Shown in pieces: positions 35,281 to 46,860 of a stretch of 64,000 nucleotides of DNA. Below the pieces are notes generated by a model. The model ran no database searches. It was not told the DNA's origin and saw nothing but the letters and a program-made list of their open reading frames with translations. This DNA comes from Symsagittifera roscoffensis (taxonomy: Eukaryota; Xenacoelomorpha; Acoela; Convolutidae): NCBI RefSeq assembly GCF_963678635.1, contig NC_087064.1:68684025-68748024 (forward strand), given 5' to 3'. Every line of letters begins with the position of its first letter. The first letter of the stretch is position 1. The translations under genes and the position numbers were made by a program.

Positions 35281-36400
35281 GGTCGTGGTAAGTGTTCCTT
35301 TGTTCGCGCTGGTCGCGATTAACTTTCCTTCAGTCGCGCAATTCGCGGACACATTGCCTCGGTCCGCAAAGTCTGGAAATACCAAAAAATTTTAAAAGTT
35401 TTTCTAGTCATTTTTGTACAAATGTTTTTCTGCGATTTGCTTGTATCACTATGACTGCCTAAATTGTATTTTTACGGTAGATCCTTTTATCTCGCCAAGC
35501 AGAAAAAAAACTATACTAATTTGGAAAATAACCACTAAACAGTAGTTTTCTAAAGACTTTTGTCGGAACATTCTGTGCTGCTTGCACAGTAATCGGCGAT
35601 TATTGATCCATTTTGGTTTTAAGGATAGTTTTTTCTTTTTACATTTTTGTATCGCAAGGAACTCAAAGCTCGGCTGAGTTTTGATCCTTTTTTGTATCTT
35701 TTAACTCACTTTGGCTGGCGGGATCAAGTTAACTTCCCCCCAAACAAAAAAAGTTAAGATACCCCAGCCCAGCGTTTGTTTAAATTTAAATCTACTCAGC
35801 GCTGCATGTAAAAGGCTCCATTCTGATTGGCTGAAAATTCGAACCCAGAACCAAGTTAACCTCACCCCACCTGAACGGATTTGGGGGGGGGGGGGGAGTA
35901 TGTTAACTCTGTCCGGATTGCGTTTTCACCCTATTAGGGAGCGGTTTTTTACTTCGTCTAAGTACGGCTCAATTGAATAATTGAAAAATCAAAGGAATTT
36001 TTCAGAATTTCGCAAATCACTTTGATTAACAGAAATGGGCTGAAAGTTCGAATTTGCAGCCCTAGCTCAAAAGTCATTTTAAAACCACCGACTGCATTTT
36101 AGTTCCAATATCCAATGCGCCAAACATGGTGATCAAAACAAACAACTAGACAAAATACTTTAACAAGAGAACAGAAACGCAAAAACTTTTAGAGAAAATA
36201 TTGGAAAAGGTGTCCAATATCTTCTTACAACCACAAATTTTGGACAATATCAAACAACTGAGTAGAAATTTTGAGAAGAACGATAGAATGCTTCCATTCA
36301 ATTTTGAAAAATTTGGGGGATAATTCGCAACGCATAAATAAGTCGTGTTATCTTTTCAGCAGCTCAGGCAAATTTTTCACAACTAGCATAATCTAGTCAG
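35281..36400. repeat. Repeat cassette copy B (paralogues at 7.05-7.6 kb and 36.4-37.3 kb)
   Basis: Shares with the next copy the landmarks 'tttctaaagactttggtc..aacattct', 'ccattttggtttt', the MITE, 'gcgttttcac', 'agggagcggt' and 'cgatagaatgcttccattcaattttga'. The last phrase occurs at 36280 and 37177, giving a period of about 897 bp. Confidence 0.8.
35721..35914. mobile_element. GGATCAAG-type MITE copy in cassette B
   Basis: Left end GGATCAAGTTAACTTCC, right end GTATGTTAACTCTGTCC, followed by GGATTGCG where the left flank has GGCTGGCG. Both derive from GGCTTGCG, the target duplication still intact in the copy at 36614, so this is the same ancient insertion carried along by cassette duplication. 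Confidence 0.75.
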
Positions 36401-37320
36401 GAAAATTAGTACAAAAAACTTTCTGAACCGTAGTTTTCTAAAGACTTTGGTCTGAAGATAATTTGGGAAAAAAATATAATTAGTAGTTTTCTAAAGACTT
36501 TGGTCAAAACATTCTAAGCTACTCGCACTGTAGCCGACTATACTTTATCCATTTTGGTTTTGTAGAAGGTAATCTTTCTTTCAATTTTTTGTTTTGACTC
36601 AATTTGGCTTGCGGGATCAAGTTAACTTCTTCCTCCCCCTCCCCAATAGACCAAGTTAAGATCCTCCACCCCAGCGTTCTTCTTAATTTACTTCTACTTA
36701 GCGGTGCATATAAAATGCTCTATTCTGATTGGCTAAAAATTCGAACCCAGAACCAAGTTAACATCCTCCCCCCTGAACCGATTTGGGGGGAGGATGTTAT
36801 TTTGGCCCGGCTTGCGTTTTCACTTCATTAGGGAGCGGTATCTTACTCCGTCTAAGAACGGTTCAATTGATGAATGGCAACTCTAAGGAGCTTTTCAGAA
36901 TGTCGCAAATCTTTTTTTACTTTTTGATTAACCGAAGTGGGCTGAAAATTTGAATTTGCAACCATAGCTCAAAAGTCATTATAAAACTACCGACTACAGA
37001 TTGGTTGCAATACCCAACGTGCCAAACATGCTGATCCAAACAAACAACCAGAAAAAATTATTCAACTGAAACACATAAACTTTTAGAGAATGTAAAGAAA
37101 AAGGTATCCATTAATTCTTTATAACCATAAATTTTGGACAATGTCAAACATTTGAATAGAAAATTTGAGTAGAACGATAGAATGCTTCCATTCAATTTTG
37201 AATGATTTAGGGGATAATTTGCCACGCATAAATAAGTCGCGTTATCTTGTCAGCACCATAAGCAAACTTTTCGCATCCAGCATAATTTAGTCAGGGAGTC
37301 GATATCTTCAAAGGGGGTTT
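36401..37320. repeat. Repeat cassette copy C
   Basis: Tandem paralogue of copy B, diverged by perhaps 15%. It lacks the 21-bp minisatellite. Sequence after it (37320-38388) is unique AT-rich DNA in which I see no gene. Confidence 0.78.
36614..36808. mobile_element. GGATCAAG-type MITE, 195 bp, with target duplication GGCTTGCG
   Basis: Left end GGATCAAGTTAACTTCTTCC and right end GGAGGATGTTATTTTGGCCC. GGCTTGCG occurs on both sides (36606-36613 and 36809-36816), an exact 8-bp duplication. Confidence 0.85.
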
Positions 37321-38903
37321 AAAAATGTTTGGTAGAAATTAATACGTCGATCGCAGAGCTTTGTTTGAATAAAAAACATAACAAATCCTAATGTTTTGGA
37401 ATCTCCGACCTATACGCGAACTGAATAAAAAGCTGAATTGTTCTTTGAGTCGTTAAAAAGAGACTCAACATAGCTGTTTAAGCGCTAGGAAAACGCAGTT
37501 TCGATGCTTTGATTCTAAAACTGAGACAAATAGAGGTTTAGATACAGACTTAGCTAAATTCTGCTGTTTCTGATTATGCCACCCCTCCCTAAATGATGAA
37601 AACAGAAAACTGAATTGATATTACTACGAAACACAAGACGGATATCAAGAACCTTAAGTCAACTCGGAAAACTGCAAAAATGGAAATCGAACTGCATTTT
37701 CAGAACAAGCTTGCGGACTCATTTGTGAAATTTATATAAAAAACAATGACAAGGGCCTGTATGGGGCCTAACTAGAGTTTTTTGCTTCGTTTCAGCGTGC
37801 GCTATATTGAAAGCCAGCAATTCTTAGTAATACCGATCCAATTTTGCAAAGAAATTTGAATTCGATTCTTCAACATTTAGGGGGGGGGGGGCATAACCGA
37901 AAGGATCTTCTCTAAATTATTCGACTTACCAAAACTTGCATGCAAAATTTGAACTGTGGGATAATTTTTCTGGAAATCTAAAAAATTAGTTATGACGATT
38001 ATAACATTTCCAATCTATTTTTTTTAGATTTTTGATAAACATTGGTTTTAAAAAAATCACCTTAGAAGGACACAAAAATATCCTTCAACAAGTCTTTTTA
38101 AAAACGTTTGTTTTTTTATTTTGCCTTTATCTTAAAAAAATTCCAAGTTTTCTTCGGAGTAAGATAAGCATCATTTAGCCTTCAAGTCAAGAACTAGCTC
38201 GTTACTGGTTAAAAACCACATAAAAGCATAATTTAATTCTATCTATGAACGCTGGAAAAGATTGGCAATACAAGTCCGTCGTCGGCGCTAGAACAATCTT
38301 TTCTCGCACACATTAATAATTGGGTGAATGACTAGGAGACAGGTCTGATCCAGATAATGGACTTAATAACGAGCTAAAGAATCAAAATAACAAGACTGCT
38401 CGTATCAGGGCGAAGCCCTGAATGTTCCGACTGCCTTTTGAGGTTTTATGGAGCAGTAATAACATTAAAAAATTAAATGTATTAAAATAAAATGAAATTT
38501 TTTTTCTTCTAAAAATTGAAATTTTTTTAAATAAAAATCATCACCCCACACACCATATAAAGTAGAAAGGATAGATTTCGCTCCTTGTAACAAATCAATT
38601 ATGGCAAATAAGCTTCTTTCAACCAATTTGGAACGAGTTTAAGACGGATTAACTCTCCGCTTACGCGTTAATAGCGCGAAATATATCGCGCGTTAATTGT
38701 CCCAAATTGGCCAAAATGGCAATCTTTAAACCCTCATAACTTTACAAAAAAGGATCACAGGTGAAATATCATTTAAATTTAAGCTCGGGACAACAATACC
38801 TTTTGAATGATATAAAAAAATTCCGTTAAAAATGGCTAGTTCAAAAGTCGAAATTTGTCTGAAGAAAAAAAACCCACCCCGAGCACAAATATTCCGTTAC
38901 TTT

Positions 38904-39870
38904 CGCATCGAAATTCGGAACAAAAACATTTTGGCGGTAAAGGAATAAATGTTTCAGAAACTGCTTGCTCTTAAACCAAGCAAAAATAAGACTAGCTGCT
39001 GTTACAAATTGTGATTCAATATTCGGCTAATAACTTGTTTTCGAATTGAGTACATTGAAACTGCTTTGTTTGATTAACTGTCTCTCATAATTGTCCATTA
39101 AGTTCATTGTCTGGATCAGACCCGTCTCCTTGCAATTCAGCAATTTGCCTGTGTCGAAATTTTTAGTTATGTACGAGATTTTTTGAATCGAGCTATTAAA
39201 AACTGGCTTTCTTCCTTTTATTGTAACTTTTTCTATAATGCTTTCAAGAGTTATAATCCTCAACCATTTTTAATAGTGTTTTTTGTTCCGACCATGAAAA
39301 ATGGAGAGGAATTTTGCATTCCGGTGGGTCTGTTTTAGTTTTTTTGTTTTCCACTACCATTATTAAATCAGCTACCACCATTAATCATGGGAGAGAGTTG
39401 AGTGATATATCACATAAAAGTGTCGGAGAAAAACTGGTTCGTAATTTTTGATTTTTCGTCTTATTTCGAGCGAATGCGTATTGCTTAAAGGCTTACAACA
39501 GCTTAATATCAAATGTGAAAACTTAGTCCTACACTGGTGACGTTAGTTTAGTATGAGTATTTAAGCGCCTTTTTGGAATCAAAACTATTAAAAATTAAAA
39601 AAAAAAATTGTTGATTTTTTTTTCAGTTTTTTCTAGTAATTTTCCTAGAAAAACAGTTTTTCAATTTGCTTGTTTCAGTATGGCTGTCGAATATACCTAA
39701 TCCTCAACTTTTTCTTCAGTTCCTTTTATCACGCCACTCCAAAAAAAACAACAATAATTTGAAAAAACTTTGTTGTATTTTTTTTCTAAGACTATGGTCG
39801 GAACATTCCTTGCTACTTGCACAGTAACCGTATATCCTTGTTTTAAATTGTTTTAATCATGTTTTGTTAA
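38904..39870. other. Gap before the 40-kb gene, with repeat scraps
   Basis: 39770-39840 carries the 'ggtcggaacattc.ttgct.cttgcacagtaacc' phrase found also at 7310, 35560 and 47630, which marks a dispersed repeat family. A block at 39091-39140 is the inverse of 38330-38375. I see no exon. Confidence 0.5.
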
Positions 39871-41148
39871 GTGGAGCAAAAATTAGCTCACTCCAAGTTG
39901 CAATTTTTTGCAACCGCATTCGACCCAACCGCTTCAAGTTTCGATTCGATCAAGCTGCGGAGGCTTAAACGAGACTCATCTGAATCTGTACTGGTTCCAA
40001 AACAACAACGCGAAGAACAAGAGGAACAAAAACTTTTCACTGCTTTGAAGTTTGTTCAAACCGAAATTCCCGATGAGTTTCAACCAATCACATTCGATGC
40101 CAGGTTTCACGATCACTTTACATTCTTTTTTGATTTCTCAGAGGAAAATGTTGAGTCACTTTTTGACCACGTGTTGAGTAACTTCCCGCAATACGCAAAC
40201 ACTAAACTGAGTTTCCACACCAGGCCCGGAAAGATAGTGTTCCGGAAAATTAAAAACAAACAAACAAACAGAATCCTCGAGAAAAAAAACCTGGTTACCC
40301 AAAATTATTACCTCTCGAATAAACATGGTCTGATACCAGAATTTGCTCCTATTTTGAACCCTGATTATTTCACCCATGAGGGACATTTAATGAAGCAGTT
40401 TGAGATGTTGGAGTTCGAAGAAGTTTCAGACTTGTATCCCAAGCGGGATATGTTAGTAACTTTTGCACGTCTACGCGAAAAACGGGCGACTATGAGTGTC
40501 GAAATAGCTGAAAATCATCAAGCAGCAGAAATCAAGGAAAAAAAGAAAAGTGAACTCATTTCAGCTATCCTCAGTGCTGAAACACTTGGAGATGTTCTCG
40601 ACAATGTCGACAAAAAGGATGTCAAAATGACTCACTTCAAGAAGAAAAAATTGCTGAAATCGGGCGACAAAACCAGTAACCAAACACGCGATGCCTTGCA
40701 AATATTAGATGATGCTTATAATAGGATGACCCATGAAGCTTCACCAACAGAATCAGCGCTCAAAATTGAAAGCACAGCTGAATGTGCGCCAAACAATGCT
40801 GCTCAAAAACCTGTTAAGGTTATGAAACAACTTGGATTTTTGAACATCAGTGAGCTGAGCGCTGCTCCTCTAGAATGGCGTGCAAGTTTAGTTCTCAAAG
40901 AGAGGCAAGTTCTACCTGAAGGTATCCAAGAGGTGCTCAACAGATGTTCTGAAGACTCGTCCAGTAGCTCCTCCAACAAACTTCCCTATGGAACTGAAGA
41001 TTGGCGAGTGTGCTGCATAAAACGGATTTTGGAAACGAAATATTGGGTGAAAGAAATTGACTCTGATGACTCAGACCAAGGGTGCACAGTGCTACTCCGT
41101 GTTAAGGTGATTGCTACTATTTTCAAGAAATTTATAAAAAATATATAA
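39871..41148 (+). CDS. Long coding exon of an unknown, charged protein
   Basis: An uninterrupted 425-codon frame, the best host-gene candidate here. It has no ATG at its left edge: it starts after a TAA, and TTTTGTTAAG at 39862-39871 can serve as a splice acceptor, so an upstream exon probably supplies the start. The protein has an acidic/aromatic N-terminal half (HDHFTFFFDFSEE near residue 85), a lysine-rich middle (about residues 225-275, with KKKK clusters that could be a nuclear signal), and a Ser run (residues 367-372) before a WRVCC segment. The frame ends in KFIKNI after TAA, but AAG|GTGATT at 41103/41104 is a usable phase-0 donor, so the true exon may end at 41103. No domain is recognised. 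Codon use is mixed and unlike the surrounding T-rich DNA. Confidence 0.7.
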   Translation: MEQKLAHSKLQFFATAFDPTASSFDSIKLRRLKRDSSESVLVPKQQREEQEEQKLFTALKFVQTEIPDEFQPITFDARFHDHFTFFFDFSEENVESLFDHVLSNFPQYANTKLSFHTRPGKIVFRKIKNKQTNRILEKKNLVTQNYYLSNKHGLIPEFAPILNPDYFTHEGHLMKQFEMLEFEEVSDLYPKRDMLVTFARLREKRATMSVEIAENHQAAEIKEKKKSELISAILSAETLGDVLDNVDKKDVKMTHFKKKKLLKSGDKTSNQTRDALQILDDAYNRMTHEASPTESALKIESTAECAPNNAAQKPVKVMKQLGFLNISELSAAPLEWRASLVLKERQVLPEGIQEVLNRCSEDSSSSSSNKLPYGTEDWRVCCIKRILETKYWVKEIDSDDSDQGCTVLLRVKVIATIFKKFIKNI

Positions 41149-41533
41149 GATTGAAGATAAAGGAATGAAAATTGAGATGTTTAGATACTTCGATTGTAGC
41201 GCCAAATATATCAACTTAATTGAACGGTGGAAACTTAGTTTCAATTGTATGTCATTGAGACAAAACTAAGTTTGAACAATTTTTGTTTCAATGGGAGTCA
41301 TTGAGACATAACTAAGTTGGTTTTTTTTTTGCTTCAGTCTGGAACCATTGAGACATAACTAAGTTTAAAAGTTTTTTAGCTTCAATGTAAAGTTTCAAGT
41401 CAAAAAACATACTAATTGATGCGACAACTTTTGTGATATTTTAAGTCTCTCAGATAATTATTTTTTTTTCGAATTTTTCAATCGCTGAAGCTCGTACGTT
41501 TGGTCGATAACCAGTTAAAATTGTGTTGGCTAA

Positions 41534-41936
41534 ATAATTTTAGAGGCCTACCTCACAATGTGACCTGATGTTTTTGTAGTCTAATTATTTATCATAGAGG
41601 TGATATTTTTTAGGAAAAAATTTTTGATGCGGTATTACAATTTATTTTCACTGTTGTGAGTCTGCAATCAGGGTTAATAAAAATTGAGTCCCGATTAAAT
41701 GGTACTTTTTTATTGATTTGAAACGTACACAATTGAAATTATAATATAAATCAGCGGAACAAAAAATAATTAGTATTTTTTTCTAGCCTTTGCTAGAAAG
41801 TTTTGCCAACTGCAAATTTCGTAGCAGTTCTAGTTCGATCGAGAATTGCATCAAGTTTTAGTCCCTCTTTTCTGTCTTGTGATCTGTTCCGATTTCTTTC
41901 CCATTTCTGTTGTTATTTAGTCTAATTGTCAAAGAG
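41534..41936 (-). repeat. 3' LTR of BEL-1
   Basis: Matches 46466-46860 through blocks such as 'agaggcctacctcac', 'tttcactgttgtgagtctgc' and 'gagtcccgattaaat'. Exact ends are blurred. Confidence 0.8.
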
Positions 41937-42680
41937 CAGCGCAATAAACACCTCTCAATTCCAGCATTGCATCACAGTGATAATAGTCGGTAATAGTCGG
42001 CCCTTTTTTGGCATCAAAAAAAAAACAAAATAAGATTAAATAAATAAATGGTTATATTAAAACTTTGAATTAACCAAATATTTATAAAGAAATATTTCAT
42101 TCATTATAATCTAATCTTAATAAAATATTCTGAGTAAGAATGTTTATCCTGAATGCCAGCGGCCAAACCAGACAAACAAACTGTTCATGCCAAACATTAA
42201 TTATTTGCATTAGTTGGGATATTATCGCATAGTGCGTGTGATAACTGTAGTGAACATGGTCCGTGTTTGATTGGTAGTTCTACCAATATCGTCGCATAAT
42301 TTAAAAAATTTTCGAAACTTTTTCTCGAGGAAATTTTTGAAAACAATTGTTTTTGCTTGCCACAATTCTCTTGGTAGAACAATTTAAACGAGAATCCGTG
42401 AGTGGGGTATTTTGTCAACCCATTCCGTCATCGCTTTTGCGATTTCACGCGCCTTTTTTGTTTCAGAAACTCCTGTCTAGGATGATCGCAGGCATCGCTT
42501 GCGCCACACTGTATTGCAATATGAGTGAATTTCTGCAAATATTGGGTATTAACCTTATCTTTCCAACAGTTAACCCTTAAACCAGATAATCCAATGAAAG
42601 TGATTTCCGCTTCATGGTAACCATTCGAGTAACTGTTTTTCAGATATTTAACGTGAAATTGTTTGTGAATACTTGTGGGT

Positions 42681-43118
42681 CTACAATTCGTTCAACTTCA
42701 CCTTCTTGGAATTGTGTTTTCTGATTTTTGAACCATTTGTTTCTTGCCAAATGCATCGGGATGCAGTTTTTTTTAAGCCTGCGCCAGATCTGAAAAGCAT
42801 TTTTTTCAGCTTCCGATGACGTTCATACTTTTTCGAGTACATTCGGAACATTTCCGATTCTGATGATCCATTCAAGAAATGCTTTGAGGTAATCGCTACG
42901 TAACTATCAATGTCATCCGAAACTGATGTGAGATGTCTTTGGTTTACTATAACTTCAACTATGCAGACAGTTGTGGTCAAAACGTCCTCTGTTATCTTTT
43001 GTTTTCCCATGACAAAATAAATTGCTTTTTTTGAACTTCTCACTAGTCGTTTCCATACACCCCCAAAGCTAAACTCATTTGGTGGATTAAACCTCCATTC
43101 AATGTGTCGTTTTGCCAT
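42681..43118 (-). pseudogene. BEL/Pao integrase end and C-terminal domain remnant
   Basis: The frame opens with W-R-F-N-P-P-N-E-F-S-F-G-G-V-W-K-R-L-V-R-S, the usual phrase around the third catalytic acidic residue of Pao integrases. Here the acidic residue normally found in 'WERL' is lysine, so the catalytic site is lost. It continues with the ED-VLTT and 'NQRHLTSVSDD' blocks typical of the family. After about residue 85 similarity fades. Confidence 0.8.
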
Positions 43119-43330
43119 TGATTCTTCAATTTTCGGTGACTATAATTAAATTTCTTCTTGTAAGTGATTAATCGCTCTAACAAAATTCGTTCTTTTGTCG
43201 CTCATGATAAGATCTGGTTTATCTCTTCGAGCGAGGAATCGAAACAAGCTGTTTCACAAGGATTCGGTTGACAAATCATGAGCAACTTCAAGATGCACGG
43301 CTCTCATGTAAGACAAGTTATCAGACATAT

Positions 43331-43735
43331 TCATCTTTTTTCTAACAATCTCCTCATTTTTACATTAAAAAGTCCAAAGTACTCTACACCAGTATTTGTG
43401 AAGGTTCTTGTGAAATCCATCCTGAACTCAGGTAAGTCAGCCATGAGTGGAGACTCAACCCTCTGTGATGATATTCTACAGGGTACACAATTAGCCTTGA
43501 TTTGTGTGAGTTTGTTTCTTGCACCAAAAGACTGATAAGTCTCCTGAACCATGCTTATAAATTGTCTGATTCCAATGTAATGATTTTCCAGATGTTCACT
43601 CCGCATGAAAATTACAGTTACACTGTGTTTTGAATACAAAATAAATGAATGCTTTTGTGTAAATGAGAAGTCTTTTGACTTTATCAATCTGCCTCTTGCT
43701 CTCATCAACCCTTCTGCATCAATGAGTGGATTCAA
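43331..43735 (-). pseudogene. BEL/Pao integrase N-terminal remnant
   Basis: Contains the 'DAEGLMRARGRL' start, an altered HHCC zinc-finger region (H-L-E-N-H-Y then C-V-P-C), 'MADLPEFR' and 'FTNTGVEYFGLF', which corresponds to the first catalytic position; the usual D of 'VDYFGPF' is E here. The frame is separated from the downstream part by shifts and about 210 bp. Confidence 0.8.
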
Positions 43736-44869
43736 TTTTTCCAGATGTGTTTATTGAAACTTTCTTGTCTAACACATCTGAGATAGTTTTCGTAACATGC
43801 TGCTTCTCTTCAACTGTTACACTCGAGTTTCTATTTTGGTATTGTTTTCAATACATAAGAAATTGAGATTTGAAGTCGTTTAAACTTCTTAAACCTATTT
43901 CAATCGATCAAAGGTTTAATAATTGTAATTGACTATATGTTTTTTCAATAACCTTTTTTCACTTCATCATTTTTGAAGTTCACTCTCTTCGGCCATTCCT
44001 CTTCAAATTTTATCCAGGTCGGCCCATGAAACCAAGTAGTTTGAAATGTTTGAGCTATTGTCAGTCATTTTGTGCCTAGATTTGTCGGATTCCTTTCTCC
44101 TATAAGATGTCTCCATGTATTATTTGCTGTGGTGTCGAGAATCCTTCAGACTCATTGAAACTCATTTGCTACAAAGATCGTCAATTTCTTTTCAGAAGAC
44201 AACTAAGCTAATACTGTGCTGGAACCTGAACACATGTAGACTTTATTCACAGTGTTTCTATGTGTTTCCAGTATATTGTTTTCAATTCTTAGGCTATCAC
44301 TCTTGCAGCTCTGTAGGTGGTATGCTTATTTATTTCTTTGGCGCAAATTCTCGTTTTTCCATTAGCAAAAGATACTTTTTAAGTGCCATCTTACTCTGAA
44401 GCACAAAATCAACCTACCGCACATAGTCCTTCAAGTGAAGGATCAGCGAACACGTGGAGATCATACTCTGTTGGAATGGAACTGAAGTAGTTTCTCATGA
44501 TTTCAATGTTTTTGATTTGTGTAAGTTTTTTCTCCAACACTTAGACTTTTTAGCAATGTTTTCCGGAATTGTTTTGTCTATTCAATATTTGTTTTGTCTC
44601 TTCAATATCTTCCTTATCCGAATGTTGAAGGTTGGCAACAGTCCTAGTGGATCAAATAGTGAAGAAACGACGCTAAGCAATTTTTTTCTGAGAATCCTTC
44701 GACTGGGTTATCCTTCGTTCGAAAGACTGCTGAACTCTCTAATTTTATGTTTCATTTGATTCCCAGAGTTGATGTTTTCTTTTCTTCAGATAACTCTGCG
44801 ATGTTACTTTGAAGTTTTGCCAGCTTGAAACTCCTTTTACTTAAACTTCTAGCTACTGTTTTTTGAGGT

Positions 44870-45065
44870 TTTCGGCTTATGTTTTATTATTGCTTGAGGA
44901 TATGAAATCATCCATGTAGAAATGATTGAGCATTTCTTGTAAGTTGTCAATATCCATTGATTTTTCCAGAGCATAATTTGCACAAATTGGTGAACTTCTG
45001 GCTCCAAATATATGTCTGTTATATTTGTATATCACTATTTTGTCGCTTTTATTTTCGATATCTGG
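44870..45065 (-). pseudogene. BEL/Pao reverse transcriptase fragment with YMDD
   Basis: Reading right to left, the frame gives YKYNRHIFGARSSPICANYA and, further on, NHFYMDDFISS (YMDDF at 44904-44918), which are the motif B and catalytic motif C of BEL/Pao reverse transcriptases. A stop follows shortly after. The segment is too short to appear as a long open frame. Confidence 0.85.
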
Positions 45066-45342
45066 ATATAAATGGATATAGAAATCTCATACAACGAGTT
45101 TTTTCACCTTGACTTGTTCTTGTCATGGACTTTTCTTGCTCAGATTTTTGTATTCTGTTGGTCTTATCAAACTGAAGTTATCCTAACCAATTAATTTTTT
45201 GATTTCGGACTGCGGAGTTTTCTGGCTGGTTAGAATCAATACATGCGGATATCTTCTTTTGTATTCTTTATTGATCGTAGTTTATTGACCCATCAGAGAA
45301 GTCGGAATCAACCAAGCAATATTGCTTTTTGTTATGTTCGCG

Positions 45343-45774
45343 TTATGCATGCACTGTTGCTGTGAAGAATCCTGACCATTCTAGCCATTCCAGTGGATCA
45401 CCAAAAAGTGTTTCTAACTTTACTTTTGGTGGCCTAGGTTTTGGTAAATTCCATTGCCTAAACTCTGTATTTAGTTCTTCGGTGTATCTGTCATGAGTTC
45501 GCTCTTCGTGTGATTTACTTGGTTCTCCAGGTTTAAACCTTGCTTTTGACTCTAGCTTCTGCCCATCTCTTTGGTTTGATAATTTTAACCAGTGATTTGT
45601 GTAGGTCTTTTCCGGACCTACTTCGTCATATATGATAGTTTTTCTATGTGGAAACGTGTATCTTTTGCTTCTGACACTTGCGAGTTCCCATTGTTTTTTG
45701 TCATACGAAAAACTTCTCATTTCACAAAGCTTCTCAGTTAGCCGTGCTGCTTCTTCTGCGTTAGTGATATTCAT
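45343..45774 (-). pseudogene. BEL/Pao Gag N-terminal region, truncated
   Basis: About 143 codons. The end reads KVKLETLFGDPLEWLEWSGF, the hallmark entry to the Gag-like domain of BEL/Pao polyproteins, after which the frame is lost. The part before it is charged and without motif. The next recognisable piece on the minus strand is reverse transcriptase only ~280 bp on, so most of Gag and the protease are deleted. Confidence 0.8.
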
Positions 45775-46465
45775 TTTCGACTATTGCTCAGAAACTCCTT
45801 GATTCATTTTACAGTTTTTCATCTCTGATTATGCTATTCTTTCTATCAGTTGCTAGTTTTCGAGGTCCTTGATTTGGTTGCTGGCATGCAACAACGTTTC
45901 TATGGAATTATGTCGTTGACTCAGTCCTGAGCTTAATTGAGATTTATTTTCGGTAAGCACTTCGGCCTTGCCAGTATGGTCACTATACTCTTGAGTTTCT
46001 TTGATGAAGTCTTCGTAAAACTATGTGGATTACCTGTTGTCGGTTTTTTCAGTTTGTTGTTTGTTCCCACTTTTCTCTGCCCCTTTATCTGCGCGTTTGT
46101 AAAAGTTTCCAATTATGCTTTTACTCGGCAAGATCATCTTTTCCACTCCATAAATTGACTCACCTTATTGTATGTGCGAACAAATTCTCGATCGTAACTG
46201 TCCATTTTTCTTCTTTCAGCCATGATCCATCAATTTCGTTTTGTGTCTTCTCCGGCCTGAACATGCAGTTGTTCTTCTATAGTCGCTGACTTGCTCGTCG
46301 TCTTTTTTCTGTTATTTTTTGATCCTGTTATCTGATCGTATCAACATAAAATTATTGTATTGGAAAACTTTTGAGTGTAATTAAAGAACAACAAATGGAT
46401 TTATTCGATCAGATTTTTTCAATTATTTTTGGATTGTTTTTTTGCAAACTATCTCTTGCTACTAT

Positions 46466-46860
46466 TAATTTAGAGGCCTATCTTGCAGTTTGACCTGATG
46501 TCATTAGACTTTTTAGTCTAGTTTTTATCTGAGCCTTAAAGTTTTGTAAGAAATTTTTCTGATGCGGAAATACATTTTGTTTTCACTGTTGTGAGTCTGC
46601 AATCAGGATTATTAAAATTTGAGTCCCGATTAAATAGTATTTTTTTATTTGAAAAGTACACAATTGAGATTATAATATAGTTAAGCGGAATGAAATTTAA
46701 ATACAGTATTTTTTTCTAGTCTTTGCTAGAAAATTTTGCTAGTTGCAAATTTTTTAGCAGTTCTTGTTCGATCGAGAGTTTTATGAAGTTTATCTTCTCT
46801 GTCTTGTGATCTGTTTATATTTTTCCCAACTCTCTTGATATTTAGTCTAACTTGCCAAAG
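46466..46860 (-). repeat. 5' LTR of BEL-1
   Basis: Partner of the repeat at 41534. Since the element reads right to left, its 5' LTR is the right-hand copy. A primer-binding site at the inner edge could not be assigned. Confidence 0.8.

Larger units (their letters stand above)
33931..38903. repeat. Long inverted repeat of ~5 kb, possible large TIR element
   Basis: The left arm is about 33931-34443 and the right arm about 38389-38903, each near 510 bp and about 80-85% matching. Outer ends read AAAGTAACGGAATATTTGTG on both sides. A strongly conserved core in the arms is AATTAACGCGCGATATATTTCGCGCTATTAACGCG split by a palindrome (34137 and inverted at 38665). No target duplication is visible at the outer ends. 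The 3.9-kb spacer contains minisatellite and repeat cassettes and no transposase-like frame, so it may be a foldback element or the ends of an element emptied by later insertions. Confidence 0.8.
41534..46860 (-). mobile_element. Degenerate BEL/Pao LTR retrotransposon with both LTRs (BEL-1)
   Basis: Two direct repeats of about 400 bp (41534-41936 and 46466-46860) bracket minus-strand remnants in the normal BEL/Pao order: a Gag start, reverse transcriptase, integrase zinc-finger part, and integrase/C-terminal part. At 5.3 kb it is shorter than usual: most of Gag, all recognisable protease and much of the polymerase are gone, and what remains is full of stops and shifts. Repeats differ by about 15-20%, so the insertion is old. 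It lies between two candidate host exons. Confidence 0.85.

Noticed and set aside
35204-35395. 7-residue repeat protein (AATNFST)
   Set aside because: Frame imposed by the 21-bp minisatellite; short, and no start or splice context.
45937-46289. Plus-strand frames over the BEL-1 interior
   Set aside because: They are antisense shadows of a degenerate minus-strand retrotransposon.
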